Shown: in pieces, positions 6,066-14,972 of the stretch
Layout of the letters: the number at the start of each line of letters is the position of its first letter
Position numbering within the stretch: the first letter of the stretch is position 1
Assembly: GCA_030685215.1 (NCBI GenBank)
Contig: JAUXQB010000106.1
Location: 1 to 32,806 of the forward strand
Length of the DNA stretch: 32,806 nt
Origin: Actinomycetota bacterium
GTDB taxonomy: Bacteria > Actinomycetota > Acidimicrobiia > Acidimicrobiales > Ilumatobacteraceae
Reading direction: 5' to 3'
Position numbers and translations under genes: made by a program
The notes under the pieces: generated by a model
What the model was told of the DNA's origin: nothing
The model's database searches: none
Seen by the model: only the letters and a program-made list of their open reading frames with translations

Positions 6066-8057
6066 ATGCTCCTCGGCATCGACACCGGTGGCACCTACAC
6101 CGACGCCGTCGTCTACGACGAGGGGTCGCAGTCGGTCGTCGCCACCGCCAAGTCGCCCACCACGCACCACGATCTCGCCGTCGGCATCTGCGCCGCCATC
6201 GATGCCGTGCTCGTCGCCGCGCAGTTGCCGGCCGACCGCATCGAGCTGGTCTCGCTCTCCACCACCCTGGCCACCAATGCGCTGGTCGAAGGGAAGGGTC
6301 GGCCGGTGTGCGCCGTCATCATCGGCTTCGACGGCGACGTGCTCGAGCGGGCGGGTCTGGGTGAGGCGCTCGGCGCCGACCCGGCCATCATCCTCGCCGG
6401 CGGTCACGACCCGCACGGCAACCCGCTCGCCGCGCTCGACGCAGAGCTCTTGGCACGCGAGATCGCCGCGGTGGCCGATGGGGTGGAGGCCTTCGCGGTC
6501 ACCGCGCAGTTCAGCGTGCGCAACCCGCAGCACGAGCTCACCGCGGCCGATGTGGTGCGAGCGGTCACGGGCAAGCCGGTCACGCTCAGCCACCACCTGT
6601 CGGCGCGGCTCAACGGGCCGAAGCGGGCGGTCACCGCGGTGCTCAACGCACGCCTCATCTCCATCATCGATGGTCTCGTGCGCACCACCGAGGCAGCGTT
6701 GTTCGAGCGCGGCATCCACGCACCGCTGATGGTGGTGCGTGGCGACGGGTCGCTGGTCTCTGCCGCGTTCGTGCGTGAACGACCGATCGAGACCATCCTC
6801 TCCGGACCGGCCGCGAGCCTCGTCGGCGCGGCGCACCTCACCGGCGCCACCGACGCCGTCATCGCCGACATCGGTGGCACCACCACCGACATCGCCGTGC
6901 TGCGCGACGGCGTGCCCATCGTCAGCGTCGATGGCGCGACCGTGGGGGGCCATCAGACGATGGTCTCCGCGGTTGCCATGCGCACGCACGGTCTCGGCGG
7001 CGACAGCCACGTGGTGCACGACGAGCGTGCCGTCGGTGCCGCACTGCAGCTCGGCCCGCGCAAGGTGGTGCCGGTGTGCCAGCTCGCGGTCCACGAGCGG
7101 GCGGTCGTGCACGCGATGCTCGACCTGCAGCTGACCAACCCGATGCCCGGCGAGCTCGACGGCATGCTGCTCGTGGCCGAGCACTACGAGCAGCGACTGG
7201 CAGCGCTCGAGGGCGTCGAGCGCGCCGTGCTGGCCGCGATGGGTGGCAGGGTGGCGGTGGCGGCGCAGGCACTGCACACTCGCCAGTTGCAGCGAGTGAT
7301 GGAGCGCCTGGTGCAGCGCGGCGTGTTGCAGCTCGCCGCGTTCACGCCCACCGATGCCGCACACGTGGTCGGCATGCAGGCCACCTACGACGCGGGCGCA
7401 GCGGAGAAGGCAGCAACGTTGTTCGCTCGCAAGCGCGACCGGCTGGGCAAGGCCATCGCCGCCGACGGGCACGCGCTGGCGATGCTCACCATCGACACAC
7501 TCGTGCGTCGCAGCGCCGAGGCCGTGCTGGCCGCCGCGTTCGTGCACGACGGGCTGTCGGCCGACTCGGTGCGCCAACCCGTGGTGCAGGCAGCACTCGA
7601 TCGCCGGCTCGGCGTGGCGAGGGCAGCCATCGGCCTGCAGCTGCCCTTGATCGGCCTCGGCGCATCGGCGCCCGCGTACTACCCGATGGTGGCCGGCATC
7701 CTCGGCGCCGACGTGCGCATCCCCGACCACGCGGGTGTGGCCAATGCCGTCGGCGCGGTGGTGGGGCGAGTGCGCCTGTCGCACGAGTGCATCGTCAGCG
7801 CGCCGCAGCAGGGACAGTTCCTGGTGCACGTGGCGGGCGAGGCGCCGGCGATGTTCACCGACCTCGACGCTGCGCTGGCGGTGGCCCGCCGCCACCTGCT
7901 CGACGCGCTGACGGCCGACATGGTGGCCGCGGGTGCGCCGGTGTTCGAGACGCGTGAGACGTGGCGGGCGCAGACCGTCGACCTGGCAGGCATCGACATG
8001 TTCGTGGAAGGTTCGCTGACGCTCACCGCCAGCGGCCGCCCCGAGCTGGCTCGCTGA
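6066..8057 (+). CDS. hydantoinase/oxoprolinase family protein, HyuA-like
   Basis: This is a 663-residue protein of the ATP-dependent hydantoinase A / 5-oxoprolinase / acetone carboxylase superfamily, close to the usual 650-700 residues. It has actin-like ATPase signatures: MLLGIDTGGTYTDAV at the N-terminus, LSTTLATNALVEGKG near residues 64-78, and ADIGGTTTDIAVLRDG near residues 266-281. Members cleave cyclic amides such as N-methylhydantoin or 5-oxoproline with ATP. The partner subunit HyuB normally lies next to HyuA but is not present here, so the reaction may differ or the partner may be elsewhere. The gene starts after a terminator with its own candidate leaderless promoter and is convergent with the helicase, so it is probably a single-gene unit. 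Confidence 0.85.
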   Translation: MLLGIDTGGTYTDAVVYDEGSQSVVATAKSPTTHHDLAVGICAAIDAVLVAAQLPADRIELVSLSTTLATNALVEGKGRPVCAVIIGFDGDVLERAGLGEALGADPAIILAGGHDPHGNPLAALDAELLAREIAAVADGVEAFAVTAQFSVRNPQHELTAADVVRAVTGKPVTLSHHLSARLNGPKRAVTAVLNARLISIIDGLVRTTEAALFERGIHAPLMVVRGDGSLVSAAFVRERPIETILSGPAASLVGAAHLTGATDAVIADIGGTTTDIAVLRDGVPIVSVDGATVGGHQTMVSAVAMRTHGLGGDSHVVHDERAVGAALQLGPRKVVPVCQLAVHERAVVHAMLDLQLTNPMPGELDGMLLVAEHYEQRLAALEGVERAVLAAMGGRVAVAAQALHTRQLQRVMERLVQRGVLQLAAFTPTDAAHVVGMQATYDAGAAEKAATLFARKRDRLGKAIAADGHALAMLTIDTLVRRSAEAVLAAAFVHDGLSADSVRQPVVQAALDRRLGVARAAIGLQLPLIGLGASAPAYYPMVAGILGADVRIPDHAGVANAVGAVVGRVRLSHECIVSAPQQGQFLVHVAGEAPAMFTDLDAALAVARRHLLDALTADMVAAGAPVFETRETWRAQTVDLAGIDMFVEGSLTLTASGRPELAR

Positions 8058-8063
8058 CGAGCC
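8048..8063. terminator. short hairpin between convergent genes
   Basis: GGCTCG (8048-8053) pairs with CGAGCC (8058-8063) around a four-base loop that holds the HyuA stop codon. Only 16 bases separate the two convergent genes, so this is the only candidate two-way terminator here. It is short and weakly supported. Confidence 0.3.
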
Positions 8064-8073
8064 GGCACACAGG

Positions 8074-9819
8074 TCAGTCGGTGTAGCGACGCACCGCGGG
8101 CTTCTTGCCCTTGATGGTGGTGCGCTTCAAGGCATCGATGACGCGGTCGACGCTGCGGTCGGGCACGCCGACGATGGCGAACTTCTCGGTGATCTTGATC
8201 GGGCCGATCTCGCGGCCGACGAGATCCGTCTCGTTGGCGATGGCGCCGACCAGGTCGCCGGGACGGATGCCGGCTGCACGGCCGAGCGCGATGTGGATGA
8301 AGCCGGTGGGGCCACCCTTCTCGCCGCCGGCACCGCGGTCGCCGCGGATGGGCTTGCCACCGGGGCGGGTGGCGCCACCCGAGTCGGGTCGGCGCTCCAT
8401 GCGATGGCTGATGTCGGGGATGTCGAGCTCGTCGACGATGTTGCCGGCCATCTCGTGGAACAGGCGGATGGCGGCGAGCGCAATGCGCTGGGGGCTCTCG
8501 CCCGCGAGTGCGTTGAGCACCGGCCAGAAGTCGTCGAGGTCGTCGGCGGCGAGCGACTCGCGGACCGCGGCAACGGTCTGGTCGAGCTGGGCAGCGCGCA
8601 GGTCGGCGACCGACGGCACCTTCTCGATGGCGATCTTCTGCTTGATGAGGCGCTCGATGTTCGCGAGCTGGCGCTGCTCGCGCGGCTCGGCGAGCGTGAT
8701 GGCGACGCCCTCGCGGCCGGCGCGGCCGACGCGACCGATGCGGTGCACGTAGCTCTCCGGTGCCGACGGCACGTCGTAGTTCACCACGTGCGTGAGCGTG
8801 TCGACGTCGAGGCCACGAGCGGCGACGTCGGTGGCGACGAGCAGCTCGGCGGTGCCGTCGCGCAGGCGGCTCATCACGCGGTCGCGCTGGGCTTGGTCCA
8901 TGCCGCCGTGCAACGCCTCGGCGCGGTAGCCGCGGGCGTTCATCGTCTCGGTGAGCTGGTCGACCTCGGTGCGCGTGCGGCAGAACACGAGCGCGCCGCC
9001 GGGCGACTCGATGTCGAGGATGCGGCCGAGCGCGGCCGGCTTGTGGTTGCGCTGCACGACGTAGGCGCACTGGCGCACCTTGCCGTTGCTGGCCTTGGTG
9101 TCGCCGCGGACGACGTTGATCTTCACCGGATCGGTCTGGTAGCGCTTGGCGATGGAGTTGATGCGCGGCGGCATGGTGGCCGAGAACAACACCGTCTGGT
9201 GCGCGTGCGGGATGGCCTCGAGGATGCTCTCGATGTCGTCGGCGAAGCCCATGTCGAGCATCTCGTCGGCCTCGTCGAGCACCACCATCTTGATGGCGTC
9301 GAGCGGCAGCGAACCGCGGCCGATGTGGTCGATGATGCGGCCGGGGGTGCCGACCACGATGTGCACGCCGCGGTCGAGCGCCTGCAGCTGACGGAAGATG
9401 GGCTGGCCGCCGTAGACGGGCACCACCTTCGCGCCGAGGGTCTTGCCGTAGCGGAAGAACGCTTCGCTCACCTGCATCGCGAGCTCGCGGGTGGGCACGA
9501 GCACCATCGCGATGGCCTTGGTGGCCGCGCGGCCGTCGATGAGCTGCAGCGCGGGCAGCGCGAACGCAGCGGTCTTGCCGGTGCCGGTGGCGGCCTGACC
9601 GAGCAGGTCCTTGCCGTCCATCAGGTAGGGGATGGTCTCGCGCTGGATGGGGGTGGGCTCTTCGTAACCGAGGTCGTCGAGCGCTTGGAGCAGTTCCGGC
9701 CGCAGACCGAGCGCGGCGAACGCGTTCTCGGCGGGGATGACGGGCGCGAGCTCGCTGTGCTCGGTGGTGCCGTTGTCGTTGTCGTCGCCGTGGTCGTCGC
9801 CGTCGTGTTGCTGTTCCAT
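8074..9819 (-). CDS. DEAD-box ATP-dependent RNA helicase with DbpA-type RNA-binding domain
   Basis: The protein has 581 residues. After an acidic, histidine-rich low-complexity start (HDGDDHGDDNDNG), the helicase core shows all motifs in order: Q motif (GYEEPTPIQ), AATGTGKT, PTRELA, GTPGR, VLDEADEMLD, SAT, and HRIGRVGRAGREG. The last 75 or so residues (GFIHIALGRAAGIRPGDLV, then EKFAIVGVP) match the DbpA C-terminal RNA-binding domain. This is the CsdA/DeaD type, which unwinds rRNA or mRNA structure in ribosome assembly and cold adaptation. The start is ATG 9819 with a weak GAGAG upstream; a TATCGT hexamer at 9848-9853 on the minus strand could be its -10. Confidence 0.93.
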   Translation of the reverse strand: MEQQHDGDDHGDDNDNGTTEHSELAPVIPAENAFAALGLRPELLQALDDLGYEEPTPIQRETIPYLMDGKDLLGQAATGTGKTAAFALPALQLIDGRAATKAIAMVLVPTRELAMQVSEAFFRYGKTLGAKVVPVYGGQPIFRQLQALDRGVHIVVGTPGRIIDHIGRGSLPLDAIKMVVLDEADEMLDMGFADDIESILEAIPHAHQTVLFSATMPPRINSIAKRYQTDPVKINVVRGDTKASNGKVRQCAYVVQRNHKPAALGRILDIESPGGALVFCRTRTEVDQLTETMNARGYRAEALHGGMDQAQRDRVMSRLRDGTAELLVATDVAARGLDVDTLTHVVNYDVPSAPESYVHRIGRVGRAGREGVAITLAEPREQRQLANIERLIKQKIAIEKVPSVADLRAAQLDQTVAAVRESLAADDLDDFWPVLNALAGESPQRIALAAIRLFHEMAGNIVDELDIPDISHRMERRPDSGGATRPGGKPIRGDRGAGGEKGGPTGFIHIALGRAAGIRPGDLVGAIANETDLVGREIGPIKITEKFAIVGVPDRSVDRVIDALKRTTIKGKKPAVRRYTD

Positions 9820-9902
9820 GTGTCTACTCTCGTGAAGGTGCTGCTCCACGATACGGCGCACAGCGGCTGAACGGCTGTGACCCCTGTGGCGCAAGGGTCG
9901 GC

Positions 9903-9917
9903 GCGCCGTCGCGGCGC
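9903..9917 (-). terminator. small GC hairpin after the fusion gene
   Basis: GCGCCG (9903-9908) and CGGCGC (9912-9917) form a perfect six-base stem three bases beyond the stop of the upstream fusion gene. It could end that transcript before the helicase gene. It is short and lacks a T-tract. Confidence 0.3.
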
Positions 9918-9920
9918 TCG

Positions 9921-12917
9921 CTACGACGACAGCGCACGGTCGAGTTCGTCGCAGAGCAGATCGGCTTCCGCGAGGGCGAGGACGAGTGGCGGTTTGATCT
10001 TGATGACGTTGTCGAACGGACCATCGGTGGAGATGAGCACACCGCGCTCTCGCAGACGATTCGCGACCTCGGCGGCCAGCGCGGTGGCGGGCTCCTTGGT
10101 GGCGCGATCGACGACCAGGTCGAGACCCAGATAGAGGCCTTCGCCGCGCACGTCGCCGATGGCCTCGTGTCGCTCGCCGAGCGCGGTGAACCGCTGCAGC
10201 AGGTGCGCGCCGACGTGGGAAGCGTGCGCCTGCAAGCCCTCGCCTTCGATGACGTCGAGCACGGCCATGCCGGCGGCGCAGCTGACCGGGTTGCCGCCGA
10301 ACGTGTTGAACCACTCCATGCCGTTGGCGAACGCGGCTGCGATCGCCGGCGTGGTGACGACGGCGCCGAGCGGGTGGCCGTTGCCGATGGGCTTGCCGAG
10401 GGTCACGATGTCGGGCACGACACCCTGCAGCTCGAACGCCCACATGTGGCTGCCCACGCGACCGAAGCCCACCTGCACCTCGTCGGCGATGTAGAGCGCA
10501 CCGGCGTCGCGGGCGTGCCGCGCGGCCGCCGCGAGGTATCCGGTGGGGAACACCACCTGGCCGCCGCAGCCGCTGATGCTCTCGGCGATGAAGGCAGCCG
10601 GGCCGCCACCGTTCCGGGCGCGGGCGGCCTCGGCGGCCACCGCGACCGACGCCGCGTACGCCGGCCCGTCGTCGCCGTGCGTGCCGCGATACGGGTCGGG
10701 AAGCTCGGCGAGGTGGGTGTGCGCTGGCTTGCCCGCCCCACCCTTGCGGTTGAACTTGTAGGCGCTGATCTCGACGAGGTCGTTGGTGTTGCCGTGGTAG
10801 CCCCAGTCGACAGCGACGATGTCGTGGCGACCGGTGACTGTGCGAGCGAGGCGCAGCGCGAGCTCGTTGGCCTCGCTGCCCGAGTTGGTGAAGTACACCA
10901 CGCGCAACGGATCCGGGAAGGTGGCGGCCAGTCGCTCGGCGTACTCGAGGATCGTGCGGTGCAGGTAGCGGGTGTTGGTGTTGAGCTGCGCCGCCTGCCG
11001 AGCGATGGCGTCGACCACGTGCGGGTGGCAGTGGCCCACGTGCGCGACGTTGTTGACGCAGTCGAGGTGGCCGCGGCCGGTGTGGTCGTAGAGCCAGGCG
11101 CCCTCGCCGCGCACGATGGACAGGTGGCGGCGGTAGCTGGTGCTGAGCGACGGGGAGAGCGAGAGCGCGCGGCGTTGCTCGAGCAGTTGCGGCTCGTCGG
11201 CCGTGTGATCGGCGAACGTCTCCGGTGCGAGCCGGATGAGCAGGTTGGCGTCGGGCACCAACGACTTCCAGATGGCCATGCGGCTCGGTTCGCCGGCGCC
11301 CTCGAAGTTGCCGTCGAAGCCGGTGTCGGGGTCGGCCATCAGGTCGGTCATGATCTGCACGTGCACGTGCGGTGCCCAGCCGCCGTTGACGGTGTGGTCG
11401 CCGATGAAGCCCACCACGTCGCCCGCCGCGACGCGCTGGCCGGGTTGCACGTGCGTGAGCGTGGCTCGCGACAGATGGCCGTACAGCACCCAGAACGGGG
11501 TGCCGTCGCCGGTGGTGTGGCGCAGCACCACCGTGGGGCCGTAGTCGTACGCGACCGCGTTGTCGACCACGCTCTCCACGGTGCCGGGCAGCATCGCGTG
11601 CACGGGAGTGTCCTCGGCGATGAACAGGTCGATGCCGGTGTGCACGGAGCGCGGCTCGGGTGCGTCGGTGCGGAACTGTTCGCCGGCGTAGCACGAGCGG
11701 TCCTCGTCGTAGCGCCCGACGACGACCTGCGCGTTCGCCGCGTCCATCTGCGCCTGCATCCACTCCCACGACTCCTCCGGCCCGGCGAGGCGCGTGGCCG
11801 GCGCCCCGTCGGCGAGGCTGACCACCACGCGACCGGCGCGGCGCAGGTCGAGCGGCAGCACCGAGGCCGGCCGGCAGTCGGGCGACTGCAGCCAGCCGAC
11901 GATGCGATCGTGCCGCGGCACGGGCGTGAGGCCAGCGGCCTCGCGTGCGGCGAAGTGCAGGAACTCGGGTCGCATGCTCATCAGCTTGCGCAACAGGCGC
12001 AGCGCGGGTGCCTGCGAGATGAGCAGGTACTCGTTGTCGGGGAACTCGTGGCTGCGGTGCGACGAGATGGCCACGCTCATCGCGAGCCGCGTGGCGGCCA
12101 GGTCGTAGACCACACGCAGCTCGTCGTCGGTGAGGGCGAACTCGCCCACGTACGCGGCGATGACGTCGCGACCCGCGGCGACCACGTCGTTCGTGTCGAG
12201 CAATGCGTACGCGAGGGTGACCGCCACCTCGTTCACCTGCCGCGCGAACACCATGTCGCCGAAGTCGATGAGCCCGCTGACGGACCCGTGGTCGACGAGC
12301 ACGTTGTAGTCGTTGGCGTCGTGATGGACCACCGCGCCGCGCAGGTGGGTGAGCAGCGGCACGACCCGCTGCTGGTGCCGTCGGAACGCTGTCTCGACCA
12401 CGGCGCGATCCTCTGGGTCGACGATGTCGGCCACCCACGGCCGGACGGCCTGCGCATGGTCGAGGTTCCAGAGGAAGTGCGGCCGATGCGCGGCGGGATG
12501 GCCGAACCCGCAGAGCCCCTTCGAGACCCGGCCCATGAAGCGGCCGAGCTCGGCGCGCAGTGCAGCGGTGTGCGGCACGGTGGCGTAGGGCGTGCCGGGC
12601 AGGAAACTGACCGCGCGCACGAGGTGACCGCCGTGCTCGACGATGCCGGGGGCGACGACGCGGGGGAGCGGCAGCGTGGGGTCGGTGAGCGCGAGGTGTG
12701 CGAGCGCGGCGTGGTGCAGTTCGAGCGCTGGACGGTCTTCGGCGGCGTTCGCGATCTTGACCACGTGCGCGCCGACGTGCACGTTCTGATCGCGCTCGCT
12801 GTGGAGGGTCCGCAGTGGGCCGGAGATGCCGAACGCATCGGCGGCGATGCGGGCGACCTCGTCGTCGGTGAAGGCCGGGGCGGGCGAATCGAACACGGAA
12901 GCGGCTGTCGGCTGCAT
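9921..12917 (-). CDS. three-domain fusion: APH-type kinase, M23/LytM domain, class III PLP aminotransferase
   Basis: This 998-residue protein has three domains. Residues about 1-340 are an aminoglycoside-phosphotransferase-like small-molecule kinase with [11 protein letters not shown] (residues about 196-206) and GLIDFGDM. Residues about 410-540 are an M23/LytM-like domain keeping the zinc-ligand pattern HTGID (about 424) and HVHV (about 519), plus LYGHLS. Residues about 595-998 are a class III aminotransferase with [11 protein letters not shown] and the PLP lysine in TLGKPIGNG (about 840). No signal peptide is present, so the M23 domain is probably cytoplasmic. Kinase plus class III PLP enzyme matches the logic of hydroxylysine or ethanolamine degradation: phosphorylate the hydroxyl, then eliminate phosphate and ammonia. 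The substrate is inferred, and the M23 domain's role is unknown. Confidence 0.9.
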   Translation of the reverse strand: MQPTAASVFDSPAPAFTDDEVARIAADAFGISGPLRTLHSERDQNVHVGAHVVKIANAAEDRPALELHHAALAHLALTDPTLPLPRVVAPGIVEHGGHLVRAVSFLPGTPYATVPHTAALRAELGRFMGRVSKGLCGFGHPAAHRPHFLWNLDHAQAVRPWVADIVDPEDRAVVETAFRRHQQRVVPLLTHLRGAVVHHDANDYNVLVDHGSVSGLIDFGDMVFARQVNEVAVTLAYALLDTNDVVAAGRDVIAAYVGEFALTDDELRVVYDLAATRLAMSVAISSHRSHEFPDNEYLLISQAPALRLLRKLMSMRPEFLHFAAREAAGLTPVPRHDRIVGWLQSPDCRPASVLPLDLRRAGRVVVSLADGAPATRLAGPEESWEWMQAQMDAANAQVVVGRYDEDRSCYAGEQFRTDAPEPRSVHTGIDLFIAEDTPVHAMLPGTVESVVDNAVAYDYGPTVVLRHTTGDGTPFWVLYGHLSRATLTHVQPGQRVAAGDVVGFIGDHTVNGGWAPHVHVQIMTDLMADPDTGFDGNFEGAGEPSRMAIWKSLVPDANLLIRLAPETFADHTADEPQLLEQRRALSLSPSLSTSYRRHLSIVRGEGAWLYDHTGRGHLDCVNNVAHVGHCHPHVVDAIARQAAQLNTNTRYLHRTILEYAERLAATFPDPLRVVYFTNSGSEANELALRLARTVTGRHDIVAVDWGYHGNTNDLVEISAYKFNRKGGAGKPAHTHLAELPDPYRGTHGDDGPAYAASVAVAAEAARARNGGGPAAFIAESISGCGGQVVFPTGYLAAAARHARDAGALYIADEVQVGFGRVGSHMWAFELQGVVPDIVTLGKPIGNGHPLGAVVTTPAIAAAFANGMEWFNTFGGNPVSCAAGMAVLDVIEGEGLQAHASHVGAHLLQRFTALGERHEAIGDVRGEGLYLGLDLVVDRATKEPATALAAEVANRLRERGVLISTDGPFDNVIKIKPPLVLALAEADLLCDELDRALSS

Positions 12918-12926
12918 GCGGCCAGC

Positions 12927-12932
12927 AGCCTA
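12927..12932 (-). promoter_or_regulatory. candidate -10 element for the fusion gene
   Basis: On the minus strand TAGGCT lies nine bases before ATG 12917, and no Shine-Dalgarno sequence is present. It fits a near-leaderless mRNA, although the spacing is at the long end. Confidence 0.35.
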
Positions 12933-13012
12933 GGACCGCCATGGACGTGCCTCTGTGCCGCCCCGGCGATGACTTCGCGCGCACGGGCCTCCGTGTGGTC
13001 CCTACCGCGCAG

Positions 13013-13018
13013 TAGGGT
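13013..13018 (+). promoter_or_regulatory. candidate -10 element for the KAS III-like gene
   Basis: TAGGGT lies eight bases before ATG 13027. The same AGGG could also act as a weak ribosome-binding site nine bases from the ATG, so the two readings compete. Confidence 0.35.
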
Positions 13019-13026
13019 CGTTGCCC

Positions 13027-14151
13027 ATGTCCGATCGTGTCGTCATCACCGGGACCGGGTTGTTCACCCCGCCGTTCTCCATCTCCAACGACGAGCTGGT
13101 CGCTTCACTCACCGTCGCCGTCGAGCGCTGGAACGAGGAGCACGCGGCGAAGATCGAGGCCGGCGAGATGGTCGAGCGGCCGGTGCCGAACGCCGAGTTC
13201 ATCGAACGCGCGTCGGGCATCAAGAGCCGGTACGTGATGGACAAGGTCGGCGTGCTCGACCCGCACCGGTTGCGCCCGCACCTGCCGCTGCGCGGCGAGG
13301 ACGAACTGGGTCTGCAGGCGGAGATGGCGTTGCCCGCCATCCACGAGGCGTTGGCCCAGGCCGGCCGCCGCCCCGACGAGGTCGACTGCGTCATCGTCGG
13401 CTGCTCGAACCTGCAACGCGCGTACCCGGCCGTCGCCATCGAGATCCAGCACGCGCTGGGCGCCGGTGGGTGGGCCTACGACATGAACGTGGCGTGCTCG
13501 TCGGCCACGTTCTCCATGCAGGCCGGTGTCGATGCACTGCGCAACGGCTCGGCCGACTGCGTGGTGGTTGTGCACCCGGAGATCACGTCGGGCCACAACA
13601 ACTTCGCCGCGCGCGACCATCACTTCATCTTCGGCGATGCCTGCACCGCGGCGGTGCTCGAGCGTGCCGACGACGCGGTGGCACCAGAGCAGTGGGAGGT
13701 GCTGCGCGGCCGCTTGGTCACCAAGTTCTCGAACAGCATCCGCAACGACTTCGGCTACCTCAACTCCAGCGAGGACGGCGAACGCGACCCGAGCGAGCTC
13801 GTCTTCCGCCAGCGCGGGCAGCAGGTGTTCAAGGAGGTCTGCCCGATGGTCGTCGGCCACATCAACGAACAGTTGGAGGCGCTGTCTCTGCAGGCCTCCG
13901 ACATCCGCCGCTTCTGGCTGCACCAGGCCAACCTGAAGATGAACCAGCTCATCGCCAAGGGCGTGCTCGGCCGGGTGCCCGACGAGCTGGAGGCGCCGGT
14001 CATCCTCGACCAGTACGCGAACACGTCGTCGGCCGGCTCGGTCATTGCCTTCCACCTGTGCCGCGACGACATGCAGTCGGGCGACATCGGCGTGCTGTGC
14101 AGCTTCGGCGCCGGCTACAGCATCGGCAGCCTCGTCATCCGCAAGGTCTGA
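13027..14151 (+). CDS. beta-ketoacyl-ACP synthase III-like condensing enzyme
   Basis: The 374-residue protein has the thiolase fold and the full Cys-His-Asn triad of KAS III enzymes: Cys157 in NVACSSATFS, His299 in WLHQANLKMN and Asn332 in YANTSSAGS. It is longer than housekeeping FabH (about 310-330 residues) because of an extra segment near residues 20-60. This resembles the FabH-like enzymes that accept medium-chain acyl-CoA, such as Pseudomonas PA3286, but the substrate is not shown. ATG 13027 is used rather than a TTG two codons earlier. It stands alone, divergent from the kinase/aminotransferase fusion and ending at a hairpin, so it is not part of a visible fatty-acid or polyketide cluster. 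Confidence 0.88.
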   Translation: MSDRVVITGTGLFTPPFSISNDELVASLTVAVERWNEEHAAKIEAGEMVERPVPNAEFIERASGIKSRYVMDKVGVLDPHRLRPHLPLRGEDELGLQAEMALPAIHEALAQAGRRPDEVDCVIVGCSNLQRAYPAVAIEIQHALGAGGWAYDMNVACSSATFSMQAGVDALRNGSADCVVVVHPEITSGHNNFAARDHHFIFGDACTAAVLERADDAVAPEQWEVLRGRLVTKFSNSIRNDFGYLNSSEDGERDPSELVFRQRGQQVFKEVCPMVVGHINEQLEALSLQASDIRRFWLHQANLKMNQLIAKGVLGRVPDELEAPVILDQYANTSSAGSVIAFHLCRDDMQSGDIGVLCSFGAGYSIGSLVIRKV

Positions 14152-14214
14152 CGCCGCGCCGAGCCGGGCTTCGCCGGTCGGTCCAGGTCGTTGCGGTCGC
14201 AAGGTCACTGGATC

Positions 14215-14235
14215 TCGTCCCGGATTGCGGGACGA
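14215..14235. terminator. hairpin between convergent genes, probable two-way terminator
   Basis: TCGTCCCG (14215-14222) pairs perfectly with CGGGACGA (14228-14235) around a five-base loop. It sits in the 127-base gap between the convergent KAS III-like and YczE-like genes, and a two-way terminator is expected there. Confidence 0.65.
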
Positions 14236-14278
14236 TTCAGCCCGAGAAGCCGCGCGGGCCGACGTGGTGTCGGGAACC

Positions 14279-14941
14279 TCAGATGCCGGCGCTGGCGACG
14301 TCGGTGGGTTGCGTGAGCGCGGTGCCCATGCGGGCCGCCGCGCGGGGCAGCGTGACGGCCAGCACCGGGCCGGTGCCCAGTGCGAACACGGCGGTGCCGA
14401 CGCCTGCGGCGCCGCCGAGCGCGAGCCCGAGCAGCAGCAGGGTGAGCTCGATGCCCCAGCGCGCGATCCGAATGCTGATGCCGCGGTCCATGAGGGCGAG
14501 CATCACTAGCTCCAACGGCCCGGCACCCACGTCGGCGGACACGACGCCCGTGATGCCGGCCCACACGACGGCCAGGCCGAGTGCCACGAACGCGATGCGC
14601 GAAGCGATGTGATCGGGAGTGGGCAGGACGGCGAGCGCGCCGGTGATGGACAGGCCGACGACGACGCTGCCGATGACCGTGGCGACCAGCGGCCGCCGGC
14701 CCATCGACCACGACAGCGCCATCGCGACGACGCCGGTGAGCCAGGCCGCGACACCGACACCGATGCCGAGCGTGTCGGCGAGACCGGTGTTGAGCACGTC
14801 GTTGGGTGCCACACCGAGGTCGCCTTCGACCATCAGCGACACGCCGAGCCCGACACCCCAGATGGCAGCCGTGTAGACGGCGAAGCGCACCGTTCTCGAT
14901 GCTCTCGGCTGCGCCGGTGCAGCGGAGGTCGGGGAGTTCAC
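14279..14941 (-). CDS. YczE/YitT-like integral membrane protein
   Basis: The protein has about 220 residues with five or six predicted membrane segments, starting TVRFAVYTAAIWGVGLGVSL. Two similar glycine/proline motifs, GDLGVAPNDVL and ADVGAGPLELVMLAL, each after a membrane segment, suggest an internal repeat as seen in YczE/YitT-like proteins. The function of these proteins is poorly known. The start is GTG 14941: it has a TACCGT hexamer six bases upstream, and a longer frame upstream codes only for arginine-rich sequence. It follows the dimethylglycine dehydrogenase-like gene by 31 bases on the same strand, so co-transcription is possible. Confidence 0.72.
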   Translation of the reverse strand: MNSPTSAAPAQPRASRTVRFAVYTAAIWGVGLGVSLMVEGDLGVAPNDVLNTGLADTLGIGVGVAAWLTGVVAMALSWSMGRRPLVATVIGSVVVGLSITGALAVLPTPDHIASRIAFVALGLAVVWAGITGVVSADVGAGPLELVMLALMDRGISIRIARWGIELTLLLLGLALGGAAGVGTAVFALGTGPVLAVTLPRAAARMGTALTQPTDVASAGI

Positions 14942-14947
14942 ACAGCC

Positions 14948-14953
14948 ACGGTA
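14948..14953 (-). promoter_or_regulatory. candidate -10 element for a leaderless mRNA
   Basis: On the minus strand TACCGT ends six bases before GTG 14941, with no ribosome-binding sequence between. It lies in the 31-base gap after the dehydrogenase gene, which would give the membrane protein its own promoter. Confidence 0.45.
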
Positions 14954-14972
14954 GCGGCGGAGGATCGAGCGC

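Noticed and set aside
10167-14612. A very long open frame on the plus strand, opposite the fusion gene and running on through the KAS III-like gene
   Set aside because: The GC-rich codon pattern of the real genes keeps the opposite and shifted frames open. The translation is low-complexity (Arg, Ala, His, Val, Gly) with no recognisable domain, while the fusion gene and KAS III show intact motifs.
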